From positions 21,082,001 through 21,142,000 of the forward strand of contig CM060732.1 in NCBI GenBank assembly GCA_030704615.1: a stretch of 60,000 nt of DNA, written 5' to 3'. The DNA comes from Takakia lepidozioides. Its lineage: Eukaryota > Streptophyta > Takakiopsida > Takakiales > Takakiaceae. Both the position numbers and the translations under genes were made by a program. Shown piece after piece: positions 10,089 through 20,911 of this stretch (positions are counted from its first letter, which is position 1; the number at the start of each line of letters is the position of its first letter). The notes under the pieces are model-generated. The model had not been told where the DNA came from. It did no database searches and was given only the letters and a program-made list of their open reading frames with translations.

Positions 10089-11040
10089 GATATATGAAAC
10101 AGAGTCCACACGGATAGAAGCCAGACGACGCTTGTTTCGTGAGGAGCAAGGGCTGGAAGGCATGAGCAATCCCACGGCAATTCAGTATCCTCCTGATTTG
10201 CATCCTTGTCCTCCATTTGCTGTTTGGCTCCCTCAAGGTGTACGGGATCATCTCTCAATTCAATCAGATGGGCTTGATCCTACAACACGTGAGGAATTAC
10301 TGGATCTTTCAAGGCCTCCATCATTTACTGCCCTGTCATTCAAGAATATGACAGCGTATGGTAACCATTACAGGGTTACATCCCCCGGCATGAACAACAA
10401 GTATGGTGTCTTTTGATTGTGGAGTCTCATCTGTTTTCCAGCACCAGCCCATTACCAACAATTCAGGCAATGACATGGAGGAACCTACAAGATATGTGGG
10501 TCTTATAAGGGAGATTTTGCAAATTGACTATGGCCAAACACAGCCTATAGTGTTTCTGTGTTCGTGGGTACGGGCGAGTCGCGTGGGTCGTCAACCTATG
10601 TCAATGAAGCAGGATGATGCTGGCTTCACACTTGTCAATTTTAACCGTATGCTTCCACCTTTTGAGCAACCTTTGTGTTTCCTGGCCAGGTTGATCAAGT
10701 GTTTTTTTCTGATTGTGTGAAGAAGCCGGGGTGGAAAGTCGTCCTGGAGAAGAGCCCCCAAGCACGTAGAGTGGTCTGCGACATATCAATTGATAATGAT
10801 GATGTGGCGGAAGTGGAAGGATTGTTAGCCCCACAAAGACTAGAGGAGACTCTGGTTACTGATGGCCCAACATGCAGCCGAGCGGTACCGGTTACTCCAG
10901 AGCAGGTGGCCTCCTTGTACCTCCGAGCACCCCATATACGTGGTGATGATGTTCAGCCAACCCTTGGACAAGATCAAGTCTGTGATGAAGACAGTGATAC
11001 ATGTAGTGACCCAGACATAGATGAGGATGATGAAGATTAG
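10089..11040 (+). pseudogene. CACTA transposase last exons (DUF4216-type and acidic tail)
   Basis: Coding resumes after an AG at 10088 and reads to about 10399, where a GT donor-like site occurs. From 10441 on it includes RYVGLIREILQIDYG and DDAGFTLVNFNRM, the DUF4216 pattern of CACTA proteins. Near 10680 the frame shifts by one, and the new frame (from 10675) runs to a stop at 11040. It ends in a very acidic tail rich in Asp/Glu. The combination of tnp2, DUF4218 and DUF4216 in one gene is characteristic of plant CACTA elements. Confidence 0.82.
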
Positions 11041-11227
11041 ATATGCGCGATTTGTGCACTCCAGTTATAGACCATGTATGATAGTTAAGGTGGTAACACT
11101 CCCTTCGCATTCCCATTAAGATATCATGCTTGGACACTGGATTTTATGATCAATTATGAAGTGCTTTCCTTTCAGCACCCTTTATTCATTTGTTGTTGCA
11201 ATTGGCTTTGGACCAACCCGTGCTGGT

Positions 11228-11310
11228 ACCATTGCTATGGGTTCTGCCTGCAATGTTTTCTTGCCATGGATTCGGCACACGCCACGAAAGGCCATCCAGA
11301 CCATCCTCTG
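11228..11310 (-). pseudogene. PPR E-motif ghost, copy 1
   Basis: On the - strand this reads MAFRGVCRIHGK, a clear relative of the E motif of PLS-type PPR proteins (compare WRAFVGACRIHGN in the PPR gene at 41.8 kb). No repeats or intact frame surround it. It is a short decayed fragment. Confidence 0.6.
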
Positions 11311-11407
11311 GAAATGCTCCAATGTTGTTTCAAACATCTCCACATTGCAATGGATACAACACTGACATTAGATGAGTGAAAGTGAGACTAGACCTCCAGC
11401 CAGCCGG

Positions 11408-12370
11408 CTTTCCCACATCAAATTGAAGGGGATATGTAGATTATAGATAATGGCTGTTGCCTTCTCAATGTCTTTTCCAATCACCTCTGCAATGAACTGG
11501 GGTATAAGATCCTTCAAATCACAAGTTTGAGCATCACGCACAAGCCACTTACGGGGATAGAGTTTCCAATGCGAACCATTGGTCTTTTATTGATAGCATT
11601 GTTGTAAAATACATGGGCCAACATGGTCAATTTCGGGAATGACATATAGTACGCTTTCATGTACTATGTAAGCATGCAACTATGTACCAGTGACGTGGCT
11701 TGTTCGCCACTTAACCTGTTTGCCCATTCAGCCATCTCCACATTGTCATGGATTTTGCATGCTGGATTGTGAGGCCATCCACACCGTCCTCTGCAAATGC
11801 TATCATGGGGTTTCAACTATGTCCACATTTCCCTGGATTATGCCTGCACGAAGCAAGGCCAACTGCATTCAGCACCCTCCACTTTATTATAGTATTGCAG
11901 CAACATTCAAAGCACTTCAATTTGTATCCATCGAAAACATCTAGGCTGGAAAAAGACATTGTTGCAGCAGAACTTAGGAAAGTACTTCTCCCCTTCCACT
12001 ACACACGTGAAATGAAAGAAGCCAACCAACAGCATACCGACCAAGAAAATATGAAACCAGCCAAGAAAAGAGCCAATACATGCAGTGAAGGTCGACACTA
12101 AATGGAACTTATCCAACACTTACATTAGAGGAGGGAAGCTAAGTCTTACCTCCATAAGCTTGCCCACATCAAATTTGGGAGCTTTCAGAATTTTTCCTTT
12201 CCGGTTGAATGAACTTGGCTACAAGATCCTTCAAATCACAAGTTTGAGCTTCACACACAATGAACTTACAGGGATTGAGCTTCCAATGCGAACCAAAAGT
12301 CTTATATTGATAGCATTGTTGTAAAACACATGGACCAACAATGACAGTCTCTGGAATGACATATAGTACA
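11408..12370. repeat. Direct duplication of a PPR-ghost-bearing segment
   Basis: Blocks 11408-11652 and about 12152-12370 align along their length. Shared stretches include CAAATCACAAGTTTGAGC, TTCCAATGCGAACCA, TGATAGCATTGTTGTAAAA and GGAATGACATATAGTAC. Each block is preceded by an antisense PPR E-motif ghost (11228-11310 and 11745-11860), so the repeated unit includes the ghost. The second copy carries extra sequence at about 11870-12110. The blocks have no recognisable coding content. Confidence 0.75.
11745..11860 (-). pseudogene. PPR E-motif ghost, copy 2
   Basis: Read on the - strand across a small frameshift, the segment gives ACKIHDNVEM, the E-motif signature of PLS-type PPR proteins. 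A second, weaker match (ALLRAGIIQGNVD) lies just upstream on the same strand. It is the partner of the ghost at 11228 within the duplicated segment. Confidence 0.55.
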
Positions 12371-13034
12371 GTAATGACATATAGTACAGCATACCGCTTC
12401 CAGTTGACCATCTACCCATGTAGGTTTCTTGTAACTATCCTTCCATAGGGAATTATAGGTAATGTGGAGCTTGAAATCCAGCCCTCTTGGATGAATCTGG
12501 ACCCACACTCTATCCCTGCTCCTTCAGCTATCCATGCCTCTGACAGCCTACAATTCTACTAGCAAACACCCCAACCATACTGGTGTGGAGTTCTTCCCCA
12601 AAACACCCCAACCCTACTTATCACAATCTGAAATGCATCTGCTTCTCTCTGTAGTCCAACAGGCATTCGCCTTTTTGTCTCCATTGTCCCACCATTGGGG
12701 TCGGAAAGTGTTCACCCCAAAGCTTCTCCTCACCTCTATTATATGTTTTTGGATACTTCCCTGCTGCCACACTGACAGTAACTTGCCAAAGTCACTCCAA
12801 ACCACCACAGATCTACCCAACGACCTAACTTACAGAATTCAATATGCATCTTGCGGCCGAGTCTGATGAGAGGGCAACACAGGCTGAAATAGGTTGAAGA
12901 AGAAGGTGCCCTACCACATTGTCGTTGACCTGTCCTGACCCATGGAGGATTTGACCGATGACCTCTTGTGTGTGCTGCTTGTGTCTGTAGTCAGGTAATG
13001 TCGGATTGCAGATCCTGAGTAGATTGGTTTCTCA

Positions 13035-13345
13035 CACTACAAGAGATGAGCGTTTTTAGGACTACGGCTTTGGCGGAGTCGTAAAAACTGCACTAGGTAC
13101 ATGACTACAGAGCGCTGAAATGCATTACAGTTTTAGTTTTATGAGTTTGTAGTAATGGATATCACTACATACTCCGGAAAGTTAGGGAGCATTGGTCAAA
13201 CATTGTTGACCATGATGACAGGGATGGTTTATATGACTAGTGTGATATGTTTGACTACACGTGGACGACATTTCATGGAATCTTATGACTCCATGACTGA
13301 AGATGGTTTCAGAGCTCTATTTATACGACTACATCACTACACGTG
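13035..13345 (+). mobile_element. CACTA-type terminus with subterminal ACTAC motifs
   Basis: At 13035 the sequence reads CACTACAAGAGATGAGCG. It is followed by an imperfect palindrome (GTTTTTAGGACTACGGC against GGCGGAGTCGTAAAAAC, 13051-13087). CACTACAAG plus a short hairpin is the usual start of a plant CACTA element. GACTAC or CACTAC motifs recur several times to 13340. No matching opposite terminus or 3-bp target duplication was found, so this is an isolated or truncated end. Confidence 0.5.
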
Positions 13346-14510
13346 TCATTTTGAAGGCACATATAATGCAAATAAGGTTGCCCATTAGGTTTAAAAAAGT
13401 TAAAAAATTGCTAATAAGGTTGTCCATTAGTGTAATCGTGAACAGAAAGGAGGGCTGGGACTTGGCGTTTTTTTCTCTCCTGCGCCCACATAGCTGAGGG
13501 ATGGAACGCGATGATAGCAGGATATGCAGGGGCGTGGGATGGAGGCGTTGAGCAAATGATGCACGAAGGAGAAGAGGAGGAGGAGACGAGACGAGGAGAA
13601 GCGAGCTCGCCGTTCTTGGGAGAGTCAGCTTGGTCTTAGCAAGCGTGTTTCAATCTCTGACTACTCATCTACGCCGTAGTGGTTCGATCTCACAGACCAA
13701 CCGCGTTGGGAGTCGTGTGAAATAAGAGCGCTGTGAACTGAGAGCTTTGTCTCTGAAGTATCTCTGAAGTATGAAAGATCGATGATGCAGATGCAACTGA
13801 TATCTTCATTTGAATATTGAAGCGGGGAAGATGGAGCGGGGGCGGGGTCATGTTTCAAAATGGTACTAGTGTAACATCATGTTATGCGATCGGTTTTTCC
13901 AACGTTTAGCTACCATCAAGCTTTCCATTGAAAACTGTGGTTTGTGGTATCTTCTGGGTTGTAACTACCATAAGAACAAACATCACGATAACACTGGCAG
14001 CCACGTCGGATGCCAGGTCAGATCAAATGTTGCATAACATATATGTGAACGTGTAGGTTTTCTACCATCGCTTACCACCATCGTGACTCTGAGAAGCCAC
14101 CAGGTCTGTAGGGACCTTTAGTAGTATATCCCCACCGCCAAGCATATCATAGTCCATTGCTCTCATATCTATTGACATACATGCGGACTCATAAGGCCCA
14201 CCCCCCAAAAAAAGGAACATTAGCCGCAAGGTGAAGTGATTCTTAGTTACTGGGCCGGCCTGCTAAGTTAGTTGACATCTTTTCTACACCACTTGCGGCG
14301 TAAAACTAAAGAGCCCAACTTGGCTTGACAAATCTTAACATTTCATAAAAACTAAACTGTATTTTCTTGGGCATAGTTGGGAGTTGTGCCAAACCCACAT
14401 GGACGGTGACGATGACTGTCCAAGTGTATTGCATAGTGTGATGTGTGTGGGAGAGTGATAACAAGGAATGGAAGAGCGAGCAGGCGGAGTTAATGTAACG
14501 ATCTGATCAG

Positions 14511-17500
14511 ATGGCCGCCATAGCGGAGCAAGAGAAGAGGGAATCAACAGGACCACACAGTGCAGCCTCGGATCCAGCGGAAGGGAAAGCGGCAATCCAC
14601 TCTTGTATGGAGCTGCAACCAAACGGATGTCCTCCAAAGTTGGAGAACGGAGCGCAGGAGGTGGCTTTCGTGATGCCATCGAGGAGGGTGGCTGATCCTA
14701 AAGCTGACAATTTTGACTACGAAGAATTTCTGGATTATCTGACAAAGAATGCGGGATTGGTTCAGAGAGAGAAGCTGCGGGAGATACTTGAGCGCAATGC
14801 GAGCGTGGAGTATTTGCAACGGCATGGCCTAGATGGGCGCACCGACGTCGAAAGCTTCAAGAAATGCCTGCCGATTGTCAGCTATGACGATATTGAGCCC
14901 GACATTCTGCGCTTGGTAGATGGGAGGGCGTCTCACATATTTACTGTCGATCCCATATCAGACTTTAGTCTAAGGTGAGCACCCCCTGGCCCTCTCTCTA
15001 TGGTGTGTATGGGCACGGAAAGTATCTCCTCGCTAGGGCTACAATCACAGGTGTGATATTGTTTTTGAACTAGGTGACTTTCGCCTTCACGTGCGCGCCT
15101 AATGTCCCCTTGTCGGCAGCCAGAAATTTGTATGAAGCATCTCGTGATCTAGTCTTGTCCACCGATAATCTCACATGGTTTCTTTTCTGGGTATTCAATC
15201 CAGAATTGGTCAAGGAATGGATATCAATCTTCACTACATGAACGATGATGCACTGTATACGTTTGCTGCTGGGGTAACTCTTGATTCCACGAACCCAGCG
15301 TAATTGGATCGTCTTACACTCCATCATTTTGGACGTGGCTCTCATACTGTGTCTTGTGGAAAATGCAGCTCAGGAACCACAGCCGGGAAATCGAAGTTCA
15401 TTCCAACAACATTCAGAGCATTTGAAAGCTACGTCTTTCTTCAAGGCTTTCTAGTTTCACTGTACAAAAGGTTTGTGCATTGTCTCATGCTCCAACCCCA
15501 ATATTCAGACTCAAGGACGTGACACTTATCTGCACCGTTGGCTCTGGCAAAACCCATGGGAACAGCTCCCCGTGGAGGACACTAAGTACCTTATAAAGTT
15601 TTATTTTGTTTCCCTCATACCTCAGTGTCCTTCCTTTTCTACCATGATACCTTCCCGGTCCTCCGTGATGACAGAATCATACAACCTGCTTTCCACAGCT
15701 CTATTACAGGCATTGGGACAGTTCATGTTGAGGGCTCCACTCCTTCTCTTGTCCTGCTTTCTCTGTTATAGACATCTTCCAATGGAACGATGCACGTAGT
15801 TCATTCTGCCTGTCTGTCCCCACAGGCGATATATACGTAAGGCACAGAGGACAGACTCCCTTTCTATGGTGGCTATGGTGCTGCCTTCAGGGATGCTATT
15901 CAAATTGCTTTTCCCTCTTTGAACAGGTGCAGAATGGTTTCATTGCATGTCTTACACCAGGGCGAACTGGAAGTTACTTTTTTGGTTGGACCAGGTTCTC
16001 TTTAGGGGCTTAGTGTTGAACATGCCTTCTGTGGTGGGTTTGGTCCTGGCTACAGACAAATTGGAAACTGGAGGGAGGGCAAGGGATTCATTCTCAGTTT
16101 CGCAGGACACCAGATTGACACTCCAGGCAGAATCAAAGCAGGAGCCCTCTCCACCAATTACTTCAGGAGTGCAAGGTTCAGAGACCGAGGGGATGACCTC
16201 AAAAAATGGGATGTGAGCCCAGATGAAGTGGTACTCTGTGACGACACTAACCAGGGCATGTACTGCCATCTCCTCTGCGGCCTTTCTCAGGCACTGGAAA
16301 TCTTCAAATTGCAGGCAACATTTGCAGCAACAGTGGTCGCTGCTCTGAGGGTTCTTCAGAACTGCTGGCCTGAGATATGTGAGGACATACGAACTGGCAC
16401 TGTGAGTACCAAGATCACTGATCCTGCTGTCAGAAATGCTGTGGGGAAGATACTGAGGCCAAACCCGGACTTGGCGAGCATGATAGAGAGAGAGTGCGTG
16501 CTGGAGAGCTGGCAGGGTATCATCCCCAGACTCTGGAAGAATGTTTGCTTTGTTGCCTGTGTGTTGAGTGGAACTATGCAGCAGTATGTGCCGGCATTGA
16601 AACACTTTGCTGGAAAGGTCCCTTTGATTTCTCCTGCATACGCAGCCTGTGAATGCAACTTCATTGGTATCAATCTCCATCTCGGTTGCCCACCTGAAGA
16701 CGTATCTTACATGATATGGCCAGAATCAGCATACTTTGAGTTCCTTCCACTGAATCATGATAGGGATGTGTGTGGACCATCTACAACCGAGTCAACAGAA
16801 ACAGTTGACATGGTTGATGTTGTGCTGGGGGAAGAGTATGAGTTGGTGGTCACAAACGTCACAGGTAGGTTCTCTCCATTATGCGTGGATACAAATGTAG
16901 GATCATTTGGTTTCAACCCAAACTCGGCATGAGGGTTTTGCGTTATGAAATTGGTTATGCTCTTCTGTGCATCCAATGGGGATACATTGAACGACGGAAT
17001 ATTGCTTGGAGGGTACATGTTTTGTGCACTTGCAGAATTGGGAGTAGATGGATCCAATGAGTACTTTGACTCCATGAGTGGCTGTGCAAACACTACTTCT
17101 TTATTGGAAAAGTATTGACACCTAAAACTGATTACTTCTCACTTTGAGACATATGGTTGAACGAGATGTGTTCTCATGGTATGCTGTCATTTAATTCAAG
17201 GAGCAGTGTTTACTTGGCCCTCTTTTAATTGTTGGTGGCTTGCCCAGGTCTATATCGATATAAACTTGGGGATGTCCTTAGGACTAAAGGCTTCAAAAAC
17301 ACAGTACCAATCTTTGAATTTGTTCGGAGAAAGGATGTGATTCTCAGCGTCAGTGCAGACAAAACTGATGAAGAGGAACTGCAAAGAGTTGTTAGTAAGG
17401 CTACCCAACACATCACTGAAACATCCATGGAACTCGCAGACTTCACCAGCCATGCAGACATTACCTCCTTGCCAGGGCACTATGTAATTTTCTGGGAGAT

Positions 17501-18099
17501 GGCTAGCAGCAGGTCTGTTGCCTGTCACATTTGCAGTTTTTTGTTTTCATTCTCCGCAATGTAGAATGCTTTGACTGGAGGCACTAGGCACTTAAAAGAT
17601 CATTTCTGGGTATGGAATCAGATTACAAAACTTTTGTTAAGGTTCATGTGCTCATTGAGGTGCTCCTCTAGGCTCTGACACTCTAAAATTGAAATTGGAA
17701 TGATGTTTTCATTTTCCATTAGAGGAAGTCAAAGTTGTTTTTGGTTGGCATATTTCTCAGTGAACCTTGTAATCTGCTGTGTGGGACAGGAATTTGGATC
17801 CCAAAGTCTTGCAAAAATGTGCCAATACCCTTGATGCTTCGTTGAATTACGAGTACCGGAGAGGGAGAGCAGGAAGCATAATTGGCGCTTTAGAGCTGTG
17901 CATTGTGGAGGAGGGAACAGTTGACAAGTTAAAGGCTTCAGCTGTACACCAAGGAGCATCCCCAGCACAGTATAAGCCCCCTCGATGCGTAACCTCACCT
18001 CAAGTTGTGGAGACATTGAATGCTGCAGTGATTGCCAAATTTCATAGCCAAGAAAATCCTTCTGCATTGCTACCCTGTGTCCCGGTTCTGAGTTCTTAG
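14511..18099 (+). CDS. GH3: GH3 acyl acid-amido synthetase (JAR1-like), five exons
   Basis: Exons 14511-14974, 15369-15470, 16014-16864, 17248-17512 and 17790-18099 join in frame with GT-AG borders to give 663 residues. GH3 enzymes adenylate a plant hormone acid such as jasmonate or auxin and couple it to an amino acid in the cytosol. The ATP/AMP motifs are visible: SSGTTAGKSKFIP across exon 1/2, YAACE for the usual YASSE-type motif, and YRYKLGD across exon 3/4. The blocks SWQGIIPRLWKN, DFTSHAD and GHYVIFWE match the JAR1-like group better than the auxin group. About 70 residues precede the usual start of the domain. Substrate is not deducible. The exon 3 start (after AG at 16012-16013) is the least certain border. 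Confidence 0.9.
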
Positions 18100-20059
18100 G
18101 ATTTCCGAATAGATTTTGAAAGTGCATGCATAGTTCATTCAGTCACGTGTGACCAGGAATTTACCTTCTGAAGGATAAACTGGGTCCCAATTGATTAGCA
18201 AGAATTTCAACTCAGTCCCTGATATGCATACACAATCTGTAGCTAACTTTCAAGAACTGGTCCAGGTCCCAGATTCCTCGTTATCAATCCTTGACTTGAT
18301 ATTTGTGCATACTAGCCACACTGCAGTGATGGTAGTCTTTTGGATAAGTTTTTTTTTTCCTCCCCTCAAGAATCTGAAAGGAGGCCCCAGAGAGATACAG
18401 AAACTGGCAAAGGTCTAGGATGACAAATAGTGGTCAAAAGTTCGGTGTGGGGTTGCATGGACCACTGTGGGACTGTATATGCAAATTCATTCCTTCAACC
18501 CCATGTTCTGTGCATTGTTGTTTTGTGGTTGCTGGGGAGTAAAACATAAATCTCGGAGCCCAAGAAGTTTCTTTTCTGTCCTTTTCTTGTCTCTATCTAC
18601 GAACCTTGATCAGTTCAAGGTGTATTCATGGTTTGGGATCTTGATACCCTCATGAGGTACTACCAGTTTTTGCGTCTGCTCCACCAAGTGATTCCCACAC
18701 GAGAAGCTTGCAAAACCCCAGTCATATCCAGATACGCCAGTTTTCACTTTTCATGAGAGGGGTTCTTCCAAGCCACCATTCAGGAAAAGCAGAAAACAAG
18801 CTCCATATATCTATGTACACGCAGCTAAGAATTATAACCAGATTATCGAGATCATTTGCTACACAACTTTTACATTTGAACAATCATGAACCCACGAGCA
18901 GCAGCGATTTCTTGTACGCAGAGCACTTGACACAGGAGTGTGAATTCCGAAATCTCGCAACAATGTGCTAACACTCTCGAGATGCCGAGTACCGAAGATG
19001 GAGAGGGAGAGACATGATTGGGTCTTTGGAGCGACGGATTAGGGAGTAGGAACATTGAACAAGCCATTCAACATTGAACCGAGTCAGTGTACATTGAAAC
19101 AAGAATATGAAGCAGACGACTTCCTTCGGATGACAAGTGTGGAGAACGTCTCGGTTGCTCCTGTGCAGTGCCCGCCAGTGGGTTTGGGGTTCAATCCCCT
19201 GTGGTTTCATCTGTCCCCTGTGTGCCTCGTGCCTCAGAAATGGGGTGAAATTCCCCCCTCAAAGCCCTGTAGCCGTAGCTCGGGCTTGCTTGAAAACAGA
19301 ATGATATATACATGTGCAGCTTGTCGTGTCTTTCAGTTGCTTGTCTTATAAAAGAAAACTGAGAGGCAATGGCTGCGGATCGAGTGCCACATGGAGGCCT
19401 GCACGAAAAGGTTGCGTTAGGAGCCCATGATCGCGCTGTCAAGGAATCCGAAAGAGTGATGGCAAAGCCGCTTTACGTCAGGGAGGGAGATGGGGCAATG
19501 AACGCGCGTCACAGAATTGGGTTTTGTCCAGTTGGAAGAATTTATGTGATGGGCTGCCTGCAGGCTGTTGTGTGTATGTAGTAGTGGGGTGGTTGGCTCT
19601 TCCATTAGTGTTGCTGATTGTTGTTCAGAGCACTGTGTGCCGAGGTAGGAATACATGGATGCAAACAGAGCTGTACAAGGGTGCACAAGTACACGTGAAT
19701 GGAAAGGAACTCTTGTAGAAAAGAGTTTCGAATCCGAATTTGTTGAGAAGTCTGAATATGAATGGATCTACAGTAAAAATATCTTAAAGCGGGTACACGA
19801 AGACCCTGGAAACAGATCTTCCCCGCAAAGAGATCATACTTGACCTCCCCGCCACTAGCAAGCCTGCCTTGATTGTTTCAAAATCGGATTCAACCGGCAT
19901 CGGCCTCTGCTAATATAGTCACTGCACTTTTCAAGTATGTGCCACAATAGGAATCGTAGTCTTTCCAAGCAGATCTATGGACTGTCCAGGTGTCCAGGTT
20001 GCCCGGACAAAGATTGAATGTAATACAGAAGAGGCAAAAAGATTGCTGCTTCGTGGTCA
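18100..20059. other. Gene-free stretch with a GH3 exon ghost
   Basis: Apart from the GH3 last-exon ghost at 18931-19050 I see no supported gene. A B-box-like GGTTCAATCCC at about 19184 hints at a tRNA-derived repeat but lacks a convincing A box. Confidence 0.45.
18931..19050 (+). pseudogene. Ghost of the GH3 last exon
   Basis: The segment aligns with the start of GH3 exon 5 (17785-17900). Both read in order a GAAT start, CTTGCAA/CTCGCAA, AATGTGC, CGAGTACCG and GGAGAGGGAGAG, followed by a TTGGCGCTTTAGAGC/TTGGGTCTTTGGAGC block. Small deletions and substitutions break the frame. It lies 0.8 kb downstream of the gene in the same orientation, suggesting a partial tandem duplication. Confidence 0.7.
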
Positions 20060-20851
20060 CTACGCAGTTGGGACGTAGAATGCATAGATAGCAGTATAGA
20101 AGGACTTCTTTACCTCACCCACTCGAACTCCATTTGTAGCCTTTGGGCCCAGCCCCCGGGAAGTTTCTAGTCGCTGAATGTAAGACACGCCTCCTAATTG
20201 AGACCTGCAGATAAACAATACAGATGCAACTCTTCAGTACATGCGTCAATCAAGTGTCTAACCTTGCAGTATGGACGTCCAGAGTGTATATATATGGAGG
20301 CTACTGAACGTTGGATGGTAGCAATTAGCAGACATATGTAATGTAGTCAGATGCCAACATCCTGAGCATTCTACCATTTCTGCAGCAAGAAAATGTACTC
20401 ACTTGCTTCCGCTGCTTTCTGTGGCTTGAAGCAACACCCAGGCAATGCTGTTGGTGTTGACCTTCAATTTCGTTATTGCTTTGCCTGTGACTCTACTGTG
20501 TGGAAGTTGATTTGAACGACTAGGAACTGTCTCCCAACTGGGTTGGCCTCCAAGAGCGTCTGGCACTGTCAGATAAAAATGGCGGCCAACCTTCAGCTTC
20601 GTTGAATCATCAAACAAGATTGCCTTTGCCTTGAAGTTAACCCAGGCCGAGCCATTGTACCTATAGTATTGGTAACCCCTCGCATAGTAAGTCACATGGA
20701 GCTCGTTATTTGAGGGAACTGCGAGCGCGGCTGGGACATCTGAAGGAAATAGGGAGTCGTCATCAGTCAGGAGAAGTCTTGCAGCTGTGACGTAGATTGA
20801 GAGGGAGAGAAGCACCATCAACTGTGTCGGAAGAGTGCGATTGAAACCCAT
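20060..20851 (-). CDS. Small secreted DUF3455-family protein, two exons
   Basis: Exon 1 (20403-20851) and exon 2 (20060-20204) join in frame through a GTGAGT donor and a CTGCAG acceptor to give 197 residues. The first in-frame ATG (20851) starts a signal peptide (LMVLLSLSIYVTAA). The body reads YYARGYQYYRYNGSAW, VGRHFYL, PSWET, SRVTGKA and, from exon 2, GGVSYIQRLET and YTAIYAFYV. This is the layout of DUF3455, a family of small plant and fungal extracellular proteins without an assigned function. A longer frame upstream starts only at GTG and is not used. A TATTTAAA on the - strand near 21090 could be a TATA box. Confidence 0.82.
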
Positions 20852-20911
20852 TTTGTAACTAGAGCACCAGATCCTTTGCTTTAAAAACTCCTCAGCCCTA
20901 ATCAAACCCAC

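Larger units (their letters stand above)
11041..14510. other. Gene-free stretch between the CACTA gene and GH3
   Basis: No intact gene is supported. The stretch holds antisense PPR E-motif ghosts within a duplicated segment (11155-12370), a CACTA-terminus-like sequence at 13035, and the upstream region of GH3. The 3' end of the large CACTA element should lie here but I could not identify it. Confidence 0.5.

Noticed and set aside
13035-13680. A complete non-autonomous CACTA element ending at GTAGTG near 13677
   Set aside because: The right end (CTCATCTACGCCGTAGTG) resembles the inverted left end only with gaps, and the 3-bp flanks (TCA and GTT) do not match.
16356-16680. Long antisense frames over GH3 exon 3 (up to 242 codons)
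   Set aside because: They are shadows of a well-supported GH3 exon on the + strand and show no domain.
19140-19300. tRNA-derived SINE suggested by GGTTCAATCCC
   Set aside because: Only a B-box-like word is present. There is no credible A box, tail or flanking duplication.
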